Source: Oscillospiraceae bacterium (GTDB taxonomy: Bacteria > Bacillota > Clostridia > Oscillospirales > Oscillospiraceae). From it: a DNA stretch of 5,142 bases. The notes beneath the pieces were generated by a model, which was not told the origin of the DNA, did no database searches, and worked only from the letters and a program-made list of their open reading frames with translations. A program made the translations under genes and the position numbers. The stretch is from NCBI GenBank assembly GCA_021199595.1, contig JAJQHT010000229.1, positions 1 through 5,142 of the forward strand, read 5' to 3'. Of the stretch, positions 5,137 to 5,142 are shown in pieces (position 1 is the first letter of the stretch; every line of letters begins with the position of its first letter).

Positions 5137-5142
5137 CAGATT

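Noticed and set aside
1..5142. CRISPR array, tRNA, rRNA or insertion-sequence ends
   Set aside because: No regularly spaced repeats, cloverleaf-like sequences or transposase genes with terminal inverted repeats were seen on either strand.

Overview
The window reads as chromosomal DNA of a moderately GC-rich Firmicute, most likely a gut clostridium of the Oscillospiraceae type. This placement is inferred from strong AGGAGG-like ribosome sites, sigma-A type promoter elements, the greA-lysS pairing and the protein types; no rRNA or other marker is present to confirm it. All coding space is accounted for by five genes: a truncated S41 peptidase gene, greA, lysS and a small serine recombinase gene on the + strand, and a ygeW-type carbamoyltransferase gene on the - strand running in from the right edge.

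Left part (1-2945): the 3' end of an S41 (C-terminal processing type) protease gene is followed by a textbook promoter (TTGACA, 17-nt spacer, TATAAT) whose -35 box overlaps the protease stop codon. It drives greA (transcript cleavage factor) and, after an 84-nt gap with no terminator, lysS (class II lysyl-tRNA synthetase). The unit closes with a hairpin lacking a U-tract and then a strong intrinsic terminator. This is a housekeeping transcription/translation operon.

Middle part (2946-3951): an isolated resolvase/invertase-type serine recombinase sits alone behind an imperfect inverted repeat that could be its promoter/operator. No transposase, passenger gene or element ends are recognisable. 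The following 321 bp hold no convincing protein gene but are rich in structure: three minus-strand terminator-like hairpins (3648-3676, 3747-3779, 3856-3921), a short palindrome, and a possible promoter-hairpin-terminator unit on the - strand that could encode a small RNA of about 70 nt.

Right part (3952-5142): a nearly complete knotted carbamoyltransferase of the YgeW family, related to ornithine/aspartate carbamoyltransferases and known from anaerobic purine-catabolism gene clusters. It converges on the recombinase gene and ends in a large hairpin.

The most curious non-coding signals are an exact 18-bp direct repeat shared by the 3' parts of the recombinase and ygeW genes, a 14-bp inverted repeat inside the last codons of ygeW, and the candidate small RNA between them. 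I see no clear evidence of a wholly new multi-gene system in this window.
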